Positions 26,103 through 35,039 of a stretch of 64,000 bases of DNA are shown piece after piece; the stretch's first letter is position 1; the number at the start of each line of letters is the position of its first letter. Location of the stretch: contig CAYULB010000004.1 in NCBI GenBank assembly GCA_964445575.1, positions 23,352 to 87,351 on the forward strand, written 5' to 3'. The DNA is from WJMT01 sp964445575. Its GTDB lineage: Bacteria > Acidobacteriota > Aminicenantia > Aminicenantales > Aminicenantaceae. The notes under the pieces are model-generated. The model was given only the letters and a program-made list of their open reading frames with translations. It was not told the DNA's origin and made no database searches. A program made the position numbers and the translations under genes.

Positions 26103-27325
26103 TGCCTAAAAACGGATATATTGTGGGGATTGACGTGGGGACAAAAAAAATAACAGCCCTCATCGGAGAAGTCACAGAGGAGAAAAAAATAGAAATCATC
26201 GGCATAGGAACAGCAAATTCAAGAGGGCTGAGAAAGGGAGTGGTGGTCAACCTTGATGCAACGGTAGAGGCCATAAAAAAGGCCCAGGAAGAAGCAGAGC
26301 TTATGGCCGGCTTTGAGATAGACCAAGCTTACATCGGAATCTCAGGAGCACATATAAAAAGTTTTAACAGCCGAGGTGTGATTGCTGTGTCTGGAAAAAA
26401 CAGAGAAATCACTCGGGAAGATATAAGACGAGTCATTGAGCAGTCCAAAGCAGTCTCTATTCCCCCTGACAGAGAGATCATTCACATCATCCCTCAGGAA
26501 TATGTGGTGGATGAGCAAGACGGAATCAAATATCCCTTAGGAATGAGCGGGATAAAGCTGGAAGTCAATGTCCACATAGTCACAGGAGCCATCACTTCAG
26601 TGCAAAACCTTAAGACCTGCATATCCCGAACCGGCATCGGGATAGAACAGATCGTTTTGAACCAAATCGCGACCAGCCAATCTGTTCTCACCCATGATGA
26701 GATGGAGCTGGGAGTGGGATTGATAGACATCGGAGGCGGAACCACGGAAATAGCTATTTTTGAAAGAGGAAGTCTCTGGTACACTTCAGTCATTCCTATT
26801 GGTGGAGATAACTTTACCAATGATATTGCTGTGGGTCTCCGAACTCCCATTCCAGAGGCAGAAAAAATAAAGAAAAAATTCGGCTGCGTGTCCAGCCCTC
26901 TGGTAGATGAACAGGACACTATTGAAGTCCCTTCTGTGGGCAGGGCCAAAAAAGCCAGAGTGCTTTCCAGGCAGCTTCTTGCTGAAATCATACAACCGAG
27001 AGCTGAAGAAATATTTCGTCTGGTTGACAATGACATCAAAAGAATGGGTTATGAAAAATCACTGAATTCTGGCATTGTGCTCACTGGAGGAACTTCTCTT
27101 CTGGAAGGTCTTGAAGAAATCGCAGAAGGTGTGTTTGACCTTCCCGTAAGACACGGAGATCCCGGAGGAGCCGGAGGACTGGTGGACAGAGTCAGCACTC
27201 CGGATTATTCCACCTCCGTGGGTCTCTTGCTCTACGGATTCAATAAATGGAAGGAAAAAGGATTTCCTAAAGATAAAAAGAAAGGCTTCTGGGTCAAACT
27301 TAAAGATTGGCTCAAGGAAGCATAG
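26102..27325 (+). CDS. ftsA: cell division protein FtsA
   Basis: A 407-residue actin-like ATPase that tethers FtsZ to the membrane. IVGIDVGTKKITALIGE is the phosphate-1 motif, LIDIGGGTTEIAIF the phosphate-2 motif and GIVLTGGTSLLEGL the adenosine motif. The 1C domain contains AYIGISGAHIKSFNSRGVI. The C-terminus, FWVKLKDWLKEA, is a short amphipathic helix suited to membrane binding. It lies directly upstream of ftsZ. Confidence 0.96.
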   Translation: MPKNGYIVGIDVGTKKITALIGEVTEEKKIEIIGIGTANSRGLRKGVVVNLDATVEAIKKAQEEAELMAGFEIDQAYIGISGAHIKSFNSRGVIAVSGKNREITREDIRRVIEQSKAVSIPPDREIIHIIPQEYVVDEQDGIKYPLGMSGIKLEVNVHIVTGAITSVQNLKTCISRTGIGIEQIVLNQIATSQSVLTHDEMELGVGLIDIGGGTTEIAIFERGSLWYTSVIPIGGDNFTNDIAVGLRTPIPEAEKIKKKFGCVSSPLVDEQDTIEVPSVGRAKKARVLSRQLLAEIIQPRAEEIFRLVDNDIKRMGYEKSLNSGIVLTGGTSLLEGLEEIAEGVFDLPVRHGDPGGAGGLVDRVSTPDYSTSVGLLLYGFNKWKEKGFPKDKKKGFWVKLKDWLKEA

Positions 27326-27334
27326 GAGGTAAAA

Positions 27335-28555
27335 ATGAGTGAGGAACAAAAAAACAAACTAAAATTTCATCTGGTTGATGAAAGCACTGGAGCAAAAATC
27401 AGGGTCATTGGAATAGGTGGAGGCGGCGGAAATGCCGTAAACCGCATGATAGAATCCCAGATTGATGGGGTGGAATTCATTGCGGTTAACACCGACCTTC
27501 AAGCCTTAAACAGCAACAAATCCAGAACCAAGGTCCAAATAGGAAACAAACTGACCAAGGGACTGGGTTCTGGAGGCCGTCCTGACATTGGCCGGGAAGC
27601 ATCTATGGAAGATACTGAAAAGCTGATTGAGCTCCTGGAAGGTGCAGATATGGTTTTTCTAACCGCTGGCCTGGGAGGAGGTACAGGCACAGGAGCTACC
27701 CCGGTCCTGGCTAACCTTGCTTCAGAAATGGATGTCCTGGCCATAGCTATTGTCACGCTTCCTTTTAATTTTGAAGGAAAAATCAGAGCAAACCAAGCTG
27801 ATGAAGGATTGGAAGAATTAAGGTCAGCGGTAGATACTGTAATTTCAATCCCCAATGAGCGGCTTCTGGAAACAGTTAATTTAGATACATCCATGCAGGA
27901 AGCTTTTAAAATGGCTGACGACATCCTTCGGCAGGCAGTGCAAGGGATTTCAGATTTGATCACCAAACCTGGATTGATAAACCTTGATTTTGCAGATGTC
28001 AAATCCATTATGAAAGGCATGGGCATGGCCTTTATGGGCACTGGGATGGCATCCGGAGAAAACAGAGCCTTGGATGCCGCTCAGAAAGCCATTTCCTCTC
28101 CCCTGTTGGTAGATACATCAATCTCCGGAGCTCAGGGAGTGCTCATCAACATCACAGGAGGCAAGGATATCCGCTTACACGAAGTTTCCAAAGCATCTGA
28201 ATTGATTCACCAAAAAGCCCATCCCGATGCCAACATTATTTTCGGAACTGTCATTGATAGTTCCATGAAAGAAACCGTCAAGGTCACAGTCATTGCCACA
28301 GGATTTGACGAACAGGAAGAGCAGGACCAAATCACGCCCCAGGAACTGATCTCTCATCCCTCTAAACAAACTCCTCCCCCTTTTGAAGTTCCTGAAGAAA
28401 CCCCTCCCTACGTGTTCAAACCAAGAGGAAACCGGGTTATTGATGAAACTCCTAAAACCAGCTGGGAAAAAAGATGGGATTCCTTTGATACTCCTTCCTT
28501 TATTCGAAAAAATAAAGAGAGGTCTGCAGGAAAATCCTCTCATGATATCAGCTGA
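27335..28555 (+). CDS. ftsZ: cell division GTPase FtsZ
   Basis: A 406-residue tubulin homologue that forms the Z-ring. Key segments are IGIGGGGGNAVNRMI, AVNTDLQAL, the signature loop GLGGGTGTGATPV, the T7 loop NLDFADVKSIM, and a conserved C-terminal peptide DTPSFIRK that binds FtsA. The peptide sits about 20 residues from the end, followed by a charged tail. A strong AGGAGG precedes the ATG by about 6 bases, probably setting high expression within the operon. Confidence 0.97.
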   Translation: MSEEQKNKLKFHLVDESTGAKIRVIGIGGGGGNAVNRMIESQIDGVEFIAVNTDLQALNSNKSRTKVQIGNKLTKGLGSGGRPDIGREASMEDTEKLIELLEGADMVFLTAGLGGGTGTGATPVLANLASEMDVLAIAIVTLPFNFEGKIRANQADEGLEELRSAVDTVISIPNERLLETVNLDTSMQEAFKMADDILRQAVQGISDLITKPGLINLDFADVKSIMKGMGMAFMGTGMASGENRALDAAQKAISSPLLVDTSISGAQGVLINITGGKDIRLHEVSKASELIHQKAHPDANIIFGTVIDSSMKETVKVTVIATGFDEQEEQDQITPQELISHPSKQTPPPFEVPEETPPYVFKPRGNRVIDETPKTSWEKRWDSFDTPSFIRKNKERSAGKSSHDIS

Positions 28556-29813
28556 CTTAATCATTTCCGGATGTGATCAGCTCCTCACATGCAGGGGGTC
28601 TGCGCCCAAAAGAAAAGACCGTCTGCAGGAGTTGGGAGTGATCGAGAAAGGCTGTATAGCCTCCAGAAACGGAAATATTGTCTTTGTCGGCTCAGAAAAT
28701 GAATTAAACAATAAAGTCTGCAAAGCCCCGGGATGCCTTACCCTAGAGGGAAGAGGAATGACCTGCCTTCCTGGACTTGTGGACTCCCATACCCACCTTC
28801 CTTTTGCCGGAAGCCGAGAGCAAGAGTTCCTTCTCCGGCTCAAAGGCGCTACCTATCTTGATCTTGCGGAAAGAGGCATGGGCATACAGAGCACAGTGGA
28901 TAAAACTCGAAAAGCATCCCTTCAGGAGATTGTTTCTCTGTGCCGGAAAAGACTGGACACCATGCTCCTTCACGGCACCACCACAGTGGAGGCCAAAAGC
29001 GGGTATGGACTCAACTTAAAAGACGAGATAAAACAGCTGGAAGCCTTAAAAGAAGCTGACAAAGCACATCCGGTTGATATCATCTCTACCTTTATGGGAG
29101 CTCATGAAGTTCCCAGGGAATATAAGGACAAAAAGCAGGAATACATAAAACTCCTCACTCAAAAAATTATTCCTATTGTGAAAAAGAAAAACCTGGCCGA
29201 ATTTTTTGATGTGTTCTGTGAACAGGGGGTTTTCTCCTTAGCAGAGTCAAAAACTCTAATCCATGCCGGGAAAAAAGCAGGTTTCAAAATTAAAATCCAC
29301 GCTGATGAATTTTCATCTCTGGGGGGCGCTCAACTGGCTGCTGAGGAAAAGGCCGTGTCTGCTGAACATCTTATCGCCATAAACAAACAAGGCATTCAAA
29401 AGCTTTCCAAAGCCTCGACAGCAGCCGTTCTGCTCCCAGGTGTCCCGTTCTTTCTTATGCAGAATAAAAGGGCGCCCGCCCGGAGTCTTATTGATTCAGG
29501 TGCAGCCGTTGCCCTGGCCACAGACTTTAATCCAGGAAGTTCCATGACAGAATCCCTCTTCTTTATCATGCAGCTCGGTGTTTACACCATGAATATGAGT
29601 GTGGAAGAATCTATAAATGCGGTCACCCTGAATGCAGCTTATGCCGTGGACCGTCATAAACAGCTGGGAAGCCTGGAACAGGGTAAAAAGATGGATGTGA
29701 TTCTCTGCGACGCTCCTAATTATCCCTTTCTGGTGTATCATTTTGGAGTCAATCCGGTTAAACACGTCATTAAAAACGGAAAACTGGTGGTGAAAAACGG
29801 AATCCTCCTTTAA
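28542..29813 (+). CDS. hutI: imidazolonepropionase
   Basis: A 423-residue amidohydrolase-superfamily enzyme of histidine breakdown that hydrolyses imidazolonepropionate to N-formimidoylglutamate. Motifs are PGLVDSHTHLPFAGSREQEF (metal-binding His pair), TTTVEAKSGYGLN, FMGAHEVPREY, KIHADEFSS, SAEHL, and ALATDFNPGSS. ATG 28542 begins the conserved ADLIISGCDQL strand and has AGGA upstream; the frame is open further 5' inside ftsZ, but that part is not family-like. It overlaps the ftsZ end by 14 bp. No other hut gene is in the window. Confidence 0.93.
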   Translation: MISADLIISGCDQLLTCRGSAPKRKDRLQELGVIEKGCIASRNGNIVFVGSENELNNKVCKAPGCLTLEGRGMTCLPGLVDSHTHLPFAGSREQEFLLRLKGATYLDLAERGMGIQSTVDKTRKASLQEIVSLCRKRLDTMLLHGTTTVEAKSGYGLNLKDEIKQLEALKEADKAHPVDIISTFMGAHEVPREYKDKKQEYIKLLTQKIIPIVKKKNLAEFFDVFCEQGVFSLAESKTLIHAGKKAGFKIKIHADEFSSLGGAQLAAEEKAVSAEHLIAINKQGIQKLSKASTAAVLLPGVPFFLMQNKRAPARSLIDSGAAVALATDFNPGSSMTESLFFIMQLGVYTMNMSVEESINAVTLNAAYAVDRHKQLGSLEQGKKMDVILCDAPNYPFLVYHFGVNPVKHVIKNGKLVVKNGILL

Positions 29814-29862
29814 AGAGCCCACAAAAAATCAAAAAAACCTTACCCAAAAAGAAATTCCTCCC

Positions 29863-30183
29863 TCATTCCGTCTCTGTCTTATCAATCAAATGCTGAACTT
29901 CTGCAGCAGCCAGTTTCCCCAGTCTGACACACACTTTCGAACTTGTGCCAGGGGTTCTGATATTTTCGCATTTTAAGGGAGCCTGGGACTGCCACCCCTT
30001 CCAGTATTCATCAACGGCCCTGCTGCATAATTTTTTAACTTCCTTCCTCTCTCCTTTTTTCTCTCCAAACGCAAACCCCAATCCCATAATTCCTCCAGTA
30101 AGAAGCCCGCACAGGTCCTTTTTTCCCATTCCCCCTCCAAAACCGCATGCAGCCCACACAAGTTCCTCCCTCAGTTCTCCCAT
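29863..30183 (-). CDS. C_GCAxxG_C_C family protein, 5' end lost to a repeat
   Basis: About 106 residues match the C_GCAxxG_C_C family (putative redox or metal-binding proteins named for their cysteine pattern): WAACGFGGGMGKKDLCGLLTGGIMGLG, then KCENIRTPGTSSKVCVRL. The family normally starts with a segment NCAQAVL before this. Here that part is absent, and the sequence just upstream (30202-30249) is a copy of the dispersed repeat tail. The frame stays open to 30243, but those extra codons are repeat-derived. No ribosome binding site is seen before ATG 30183. Probably a non-functional 5'-truncated gene. Confidence 0.55.
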   Translation of the reverse strand: MGELREELVWAACGFGGGMGKKDLCGLLTGGIMGLGFAFGEKKGERKEVKKLCSRAVDEYWKGWQSQAPLKCENIRTPGTSSKVCVRLGKLAAAEVQHLIDKTETE

Positions 30184-30201
30184 TTCATTATAAAAAATTA
30201 A

Positions 30202-30322
30202 AAAATGAAGAAGAACGGCCATAAAAATCTGAAGTAAGCACAAACCACAATCCTTAGCTCCCCACGAAATCCAGGTCCTTCACAAGCCGAAGCTGTGGCA
30301 TACCTATAATAGGAATGGTCAG
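30202..30322 (+). repeat. hairpin repeat family, partial copy (30.2 kb)
   Basis: 30202-30249 carries the conserved tail (AATGAAGAAGAACGGCC, then AAAAATCTGAAGTAAGCAC and AAACCACA). At 30297-30322 a second piece resembling the right arm of the 50.4 kb copy appears (GCATACCTATAATAGGAATG, GTCAGGGT). The order of the pieces is reversed relative to the 50.4 kb copy, suggesting two overlapping partial insertions or a rearrangement. Confidence 0.65.
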
Positions 30323-30324
30323 GG

Positions 30325-31848
30325 TTATTTGAAATACTTATCCCACATCCTGTACTGGACCGCCTCAGATATATGAGCTGAATTCAATTCACCGGCTCCT
30401 TCTAAATCCGCAATGGTCCGGGCCACTTTAAGGACTCTATTATAGGCTCTAGCGCTGAATCCAAGTTTGTCCACTGCCATGTGCAGGAGCTCTTCTCCAT
30501 CTTTATCCGGCTTACAGAATCTTTTTACCTCCTTAACTCCCATTTCAGCGTTGCAAAAAATCTTTTGGCCTTTGAAGCGCTGGATCTGCCTTTCTCTAGC
30601 AAGGACCACCCTCTTGCTTATGGTTTCAGAAGGCTCCCCCTCCTCCCCTGAAGAGATCTCCTTATAATCCACTTTAGGCACTTCTAAATAAATGTCTATC
30701 CGATCGAGAAGAGGCCCTGAAATTTTGGAATAATATCTGTTCCTCTGACCTTCTGTGCATTCATATTCTGAATGGGGATAAGAGCCGTAGGTATCCTCAA
30801 GGGGATTCATAGAAGCCACCAGCATAAAGGAAGAAGGGTAAGTCACTGTCATAGAAGCTCTGGATATGGTCACTTTTCCGTCTTCCATGGGCTGCCGGAG
30901 ACTTTCCAGAGCCTTTTTACTGAACTCCGGCAGCTCGTCCAAAAACAGCACTCCATGGTGTGCTAAACTCACATCTCCGGGCTTGGGGATCACTCCTCCG
31001 CCTATCAAACCCGCATCTGAAGTGGTGTGGTGAGGAGAGCGAAACGGTCTGTAAACCACAGCTCCCCTATCCCCTAACAGCCCCGAAACACTGTAAATCT
31101 GTGTCGTCTCAAGTATCTCATCAAATGTCATGGGAGGCATGATAGTGGGCAGCCGCCTTGCCATCATAGTTTTTCCAGCTCCGGGCGGCCCGATCATCAG
31201 GACATTGTGCCCTCCGGCCGCAGCCACTTCCAGAGCCCGCTTGCCGTGCTGCTGGCCTTTGATGTCCCTGAAATCCACGTTCAGCTCTTCTCTTTTGAGC
31301 AGGTCCTCCAGGCTCAAACAGGAAGGCTTGATTTCTTCGCTTTGATTGAGAAGGCAGATCACTTCTGAAATATCACTCAATGCATAGATGTCGATCTCTT
31401 TTACCAATGCGGCTTCTTTCTCATTGGTCTTGGGTATGACAATGCCCTTGAAATTTTTCTTCTTTGCCAGCACCGCCGCAGGCAGGATTCCAGGGACTGG
31501 CTTGAGTCTTCCGTCAAGGGCCAGCTCACCTGAAAACAGAAAATTCTTAAGACTGTCACTGGGAAAAGCTTCTTGATGAGCCAGCAGCCCCAGAGAAATG
31601 GGAAGGTCAAAAGCAGAACCTTCTTTTTTTCTGTCAGCCGGCGCAAGATTGATCATGATTTTCCGCCTGTTGATAGGAAAACCACAGTTTTTAAGGGCGG
31701 TCTTCACTCTCTCGCTGCTCTCCCTGACCGTTTTATCCGGAAGCCCTACCATCACGAAATTCGGCACCCCAAAAGCAATGTCCACTTCCACCTCTACCAA
31801 ATAAGCTTCCACTCCGTAAAGAGCTGCTCCCGCGATTTTATACAGCAT
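30325..31848 (-). CDS. YifB/ComM family Mg-chelatase-like AAA+ ATPase
   Basis: A 507-residue protein with the three-part ComM layout: an N-terminal Lon-protease-like (ChlI) domain (about 1-170, with VGLPDKTVRESSERVKTAL), a AAA+ Mg-chelatase core with Walker A GPPGAGKTMMARRL near residue 219, and a C-terminal domain (ARAYNRVLKVARTIADL). ComM is a helicase that aids branch migration during natural transformation. Many non-competent bacteria also keep it. It ends close to the 30.2 kb repeat. Confidence 0.9.
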   Translation of the reverse strand: MLYKIAGAALYGVEAYLVEVEVDIAFGVPNFVMVGLPDKTVRESSERVKTALKNCGFPINRRKIMINLAPADRKKEGSAFDLPISLGLLAHQEAFPSDSLKNFLFSGELALDGRLKPVPGILPAAVLAKKKNFKGIVIPKTNEKEAALVKEIDIYALSDISEVICLLNQSEEIKPSCLSLEDLLKREELNVDFRDIKGQQHGKRALEVAAAGGHNVLMIGPPGAGKTMMARRLPTIMPPMTFDEILETTQIYSVSGLLGDRGAVVYRPFRSPHHTTSDAGLIGGGVIPKPGDVSLAHHGVLFLDELPEFSKKALESLRQPMEDGKVTISRASMTVTYPSSFMLVASMNPLEDTYGSYPHSEYECTEGQRNRYYSKISGPLLDRIDIYLEVPKVDYKEISSGEEGEPSETISKRVVLARERQIQRFKGQKIFCNAEMGVKEVKRFCKPDKDGEELLHMAVDKLGFSARAYNRVLKVARTIADLEGAGELNSAHISEAVQYRMWDKYFK

Positions 31849-31923
31849 GGCCTTCTAATCACAAGACGTAATCCGATGTTATTTTTATCAATGAATGGGA
31901 GGGAAAATTTTTAATAAGGGATT

Positions 31924-32724
31924 CTACTTTTTAATAAATTCTCTCGCCAGCTTTTTTATTTCATCCTCAATATCCACTTGAGACTTGAATTTTATTTTGG
32001 TCATCCTTATCTGGGTATCCTTCTTCTTACCCGCAAACTCAATCTCATCTTTTGCTTTTTCTCTCTCTTTTCTGGCTTTCTCAATAGCTTCTTTTCTTTT
32101 TTCTTGTTCTTCTTTTTCCGGTTCCTTTTTTTCTCCGAATATTTTCTCTCTAACCACGGCCACGGTTAGTTTGGCGATTTCTTTAAGAGTCTCAAAGACC
32201 CCCACTCCATCTATAGCAGAAGATTCAATATAAGGAAGGTTTAAAGGATTGAGAAGACTGTTGAATGTCTCTGTAGGAATGAGATTATCAAGGTCTCTTT
32301 TGTTGTATTGAAAAACCAAAGGAAAGAAATTCAGATCCACATTATAATCCACCAGGTTTTTCCTCAGTCCATCAAAATTTTCCAGATTGGCATCAAGCAG
32401 AGGGACCTGTGAATCAGCCACAAATACGACTCCATCCGCACCTTTAAGCACACTCTTTCGGGAGGCTTCGTAAAAAACCTGTCCGGGAACAGTCATAAGC
32501 TGAAAATGGATGCGAAAATCATGAATAAGTCCTGCTTTTATGGGAAGAAGGTCAAAGAAAATAGTCCTTTCCACAGGTGTTTCCAGACACAACAAATCAC
32601 CTCTGGATTCAGGGTCCATCTTGCTGTAGATAAACCTCAGATTTGTGGTCTTCCCGCTCAATCCAGGCCCGTAATAGACTATTTTTATGGCAATATTTTT
32701 GGTGGAATAATTAACAAACGCCAT
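31924..32724 (-). CDS. MglA-like small GTPase with charged coiled-coil extension
   Basis: A 266-residue protein whose first ~195 residues are an MglA/Ras-like G domain: G1 YYGPGLSGKTTNL (18-29), G3 TVPGQ, and G4 NKRDLDN. MglA controls polarity and gliding or pilus motility. Here it is extended by about 70 residues of mostly Lys/Glu (EKKEPEKEEQEKRKEAIEK and following), a predicted charged coiled coil ending in KKLAREFIKK. No MglB (roadblock) partner gene is adjacent. It lies just downstream of the glycosyltransferase genes on the same strand. Confidence 0.85.
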   Translation of the reverse strand: MAFVNYSTKNIAIKIVYYGPGLSGKTTNLRFIYSKMDPESRGDLLCLETPVERTIFFDLLPIKAGLIHDFRIHFQLMTVPGQVFYEASRKSVLKGADGVVFVADSQVPLLDANLENFDGLRKNLVDYNVDLNFFPLVFQYNKRDLDNLIPTETFNSLLNPLNLPYIESSAIDGVGVFETLKEIAKLTVAVVREKIFGEKKEPEKEEQEKRKEAIEKARKEREKAKDEIEFAGKKKDTQIRMTKIKFKSQVDIEDEIKKLAREFIKK

Positions 32725-32758
32725 GTTCCCTAATTTCTTCTAAATTTTTACACAAACC

Positions 32759-33958
32759 TCAGTGAGTGTCAAACCCTAAAAACTGAAAGGCCTTCTTGTA
32801 TTTATCCAGCACTTTGCTCCAGGAATAATTTTCCTCTACATATTTCCGTCCGTTTTCACTCATAAGGCTCCTCAATTTCTGGTCTTCAAGAAAAAGGTCA
32901 GCCCCAGCTTCAAACTCTTTATAATCAGAATACCACAATCCTCCATTGCTTTTCACACAGTGGTCTTTGAGGGGTTCTGTCCTCTCCTGAACCAGAATAG
33001 GAGTGCCGCAGGCCAGAGATTCCAGGGCTGCCATACACAGACTTTCCAGACGGGATGGATGAACAGTAAAAGCAGCCGCCTGCATGGCTGCATTTTTATC
33101 CTCGAGGCGCACAAATCCAAGGGAGCGTATCTTCGGGTGTTCAGGAAGTTCCATCAAGAGTTTCCCAATCAACACCAGCTCCAATTCCGGTCGTTTCCAG
33201 GAGTAGCGCTCAAAATAATCGATCAAATCCTGACATCCTTTTCCTTTTTCAATCCGCCCTGCATAGAGAATAAAAGGTTGACTCACCTGGTACTTTCGCT
33301 GAAACGCCTCCTTATCCGAAGGAGGGGGGATATCAATGCCCACTCCCACAATATCCTGATACTTTCCCTTGAAATCAAAATTCCGGTGAAGCATCCTTTT
33401 CTCTGATTCTGTATTGAATATGAAGGCATCCGGCTGAGTGAAAACCTCTCTCATGATATTAAGATGGAGAGGCGGTTCATCATGAGCTGTGGGCACCAGG
33501 ACCTTGGGCCTGGTTATGCTCTTAAGACCCCAGTAAGTGTTATAATAAAGGTATGTAAAAAAAATAAACACATCGAATTTATGCTCTTCTTTTTTTAAAG
33601 CATGGATCAAGTCCGGACAATAAGGCCCCTGTCTCTCCATCCACTGGAGTTCCTGCTCCGAAGAATGTTCATGGGAAAATATCCAATCCGAATATTGATT
33701 AAAGGCATGGATATCCCTTTGCTTCCTGACTTTAAAACGTTTTATGCTCACCCCGCTCAGTTCAGAAGTACCTTCAGGATATTCATGTTTCCAGGTGATG
33801 TAATCCACTGCTGTGGTGGTGAAAACAGTACACTCAAATCCTTCTTCAGTCAGTTTTTCAGCAATCTGCCTGCAGTGGAATTCAGACCCTCCCATGACTT
33901 CTTTTCCATATCTCTGAACCACAAAAGCGACCTTTATGTTATTTTTTTTTGAAAACAT
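32759..33958 (-). CDS. glycosyltransferase family 4
   Basis: A 399-residue GT-B glycosyltransferase. The N-terminal domain begins VAFVVQRYGKEVMGGSEFHC, and the C-terminal nucleotide-sugar half has FILYAGRIEKGKGCQDLIDY, VHPSRLESLCMAALESLACGTPIL, with the ExxxxxxxE acceptor motif of the family. ATG 33958 is preferred to the upstream TTG (33982), because AAAAAGG lies at a normal distance and the TTG would overlap the previous gene. Third of three consecutive glycosyltransferases, likely for a surface polysaccharide or glycan. Confidence 0.85.
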   Translation of the reverse strand: MFSKKNNIKVAFVVQRYGKEVMGGSEFHCRQIAEKLTEEGFECTVFTTTAVDYITWKHEYPEGTSELSGVSIKRFKVRKQRDIHAFNQYSDWIFSHEHSSEQELQWMERQGPYCPDLIHALKKEEHKFDVFIFFTYLYYNTYWGLKSITRPKVLVPTAHDEPPLHLNIMREVFTQPDAFIFNTESEKRMLHRNFDFKGKYQDIVGVGIDIPPPSDKEAFQRKYQVSQPFILYAGRIEKGKGCQDLIDYFERYSWKRPELELVLIGKLLMELPEHPKIRSLGFVRLEDKNAAMQAAAFTVHPSRLESLCMAALESLACGTPILVQERTEPLKDHCVKSNGGLWYSDYKEFEAGADLFLEDQKLRSLMSENGRKYVEENYSWSKVLDKYKKAFQFLGFDTH

Positions 33959-33971
33959 CTCACCAGCCTTT

Positions 33972-35039
33972 TTATGAAACAAGGCCCTTAATATGCTCCA
34001 GTAATTTTTCCTGAGTCTGGAGTGATTTAAACTCCTCCAGCCTTTTCCTTTGGCCCTGGATGACTTTTTCTCTCAAAGCTTTATCCTCTGCGGTCTTGTG
34101 TATCAATTCCCCCAGCATCCTGAAGTCTTTTCGGTTTACCAGAACTCCTGCTTTGCCAAGAGTATAGGGAACTGCTGTGCAGTTATAAGCAATGACCGGA
34201 AGGTCAAACACCAGACTCTCTATAAAGGGAAGGCCAAACCCTTCGTGCTCGCTTAAGGAAAGAAACACATCCGAAGCCCTGTACAATGCAAACATTTCTG
34301 AATCCGGAATATGACCTGTGAAAACCACTTCATCTGGTTGAATAAAGAATTCATCCACAAATTTGATTAGGACTTGATAATATTGAGGAAGGGAGGAAGT
34401 CTTTCCAATGATGATCAGTCTTACCAAAGGAGAGATAAATTTCTTGTAATACTGCACCACTCTTATCATGTCTTCAATTTTTTTATTGGGAACAATCCTT
34501 CCCACAAACAGAATGTTGGTCCTTTCATCACGGTACAAGTCGTGCACAAATTGATTTAGGGGCTTCCTGTATTTTTCAAAATCAATGAATAAGGGAAACA
34601 CTTCTGTTCGTTTGAACCCAAAACTCTCAAGCTCCTGCCTGTTGTATTCGGAATCAGCCAGAGCAAGATGAGTGTGTCCAGCCAGACAAGCCACTTCCTC
34701 CCGGCCAATACGCGTGATCCTTTCCATTTCCTCACTGAAATCCTTAAAAAACTCCGGGGGGGTTATATTGTGATAAATGAGGGCTTTTTTCCCAGGAATT
34801 TCCTTAAATGCTTGGGTCATGGGTGAGGGCAGCGCAAAATGAAAGAGAGTGATGTCCTTTTTATCCGGCGCAGGGAACTTGGAAAAAAGTTCGGATTCGC
34901 TTTCCAGACCCGGATCCCTTTCAAGACAGTAAATGTTTGATTGGAATCCCTTGGATCTTAGAAATCTTTTGAGATGGCTGGCAGTATCTCCAATGGCATC
35001 TCCTCTGTGAAAACTGGGCACCCATTGATTCACTCTCAT
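33972..35039 (-). CDS. glycosyltransferase family 4 (tandem paralogue 2)
   Basis: A 355-residue GT4-type enzyme. It is clearly paralogous to its upstream neighbour: both share FHF....SP at about residue 70, YHNITPPEFF / YHNITPYRFF, LADSEYNRQELE / LGDSEYNRRELE, and a C-terminal SEHEGFGLPFIESL / SEHEGFGVPLIEAF. The C-terminal domain begins NILFVGRIVPNKKIEDMIRV. It overlaps the upstream gene by 4 bp. The shared architecture suggests successive sugar additions with different acceptors. Confidence 0.88.
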   Translation of the reverse strand: MRVNQWVPSFHRGDAIGDTASHLKRFLRSKGFQSNIYCLERDPGLESESELFSKFPAPDKKDITLFHFALPSPMTQAFKEIPGKKALIYHNITPPEFFKDFSEEMERITRIGREEVACLAGHTHLALADSEYNRQELESFGFKRTEVFPLFIDFEKYRKPLNQFVHDLYRDERTNILFVGRIVPNKKIEDMIRVVQYYKKFISPLVRLIIIGKTSSLPQYYQVLIKFVDEFFIQPDEVVFTGHIPDSEMFALYRASDVFLSLSEHEGFGLPFIESLVFDLPVIAYNCTAVPYTLGKAGVLVNRKDFRMLGELIHKTAEDKALREKVIQGQRKRLEEFKSLQTQEKLLEHIKGLVS

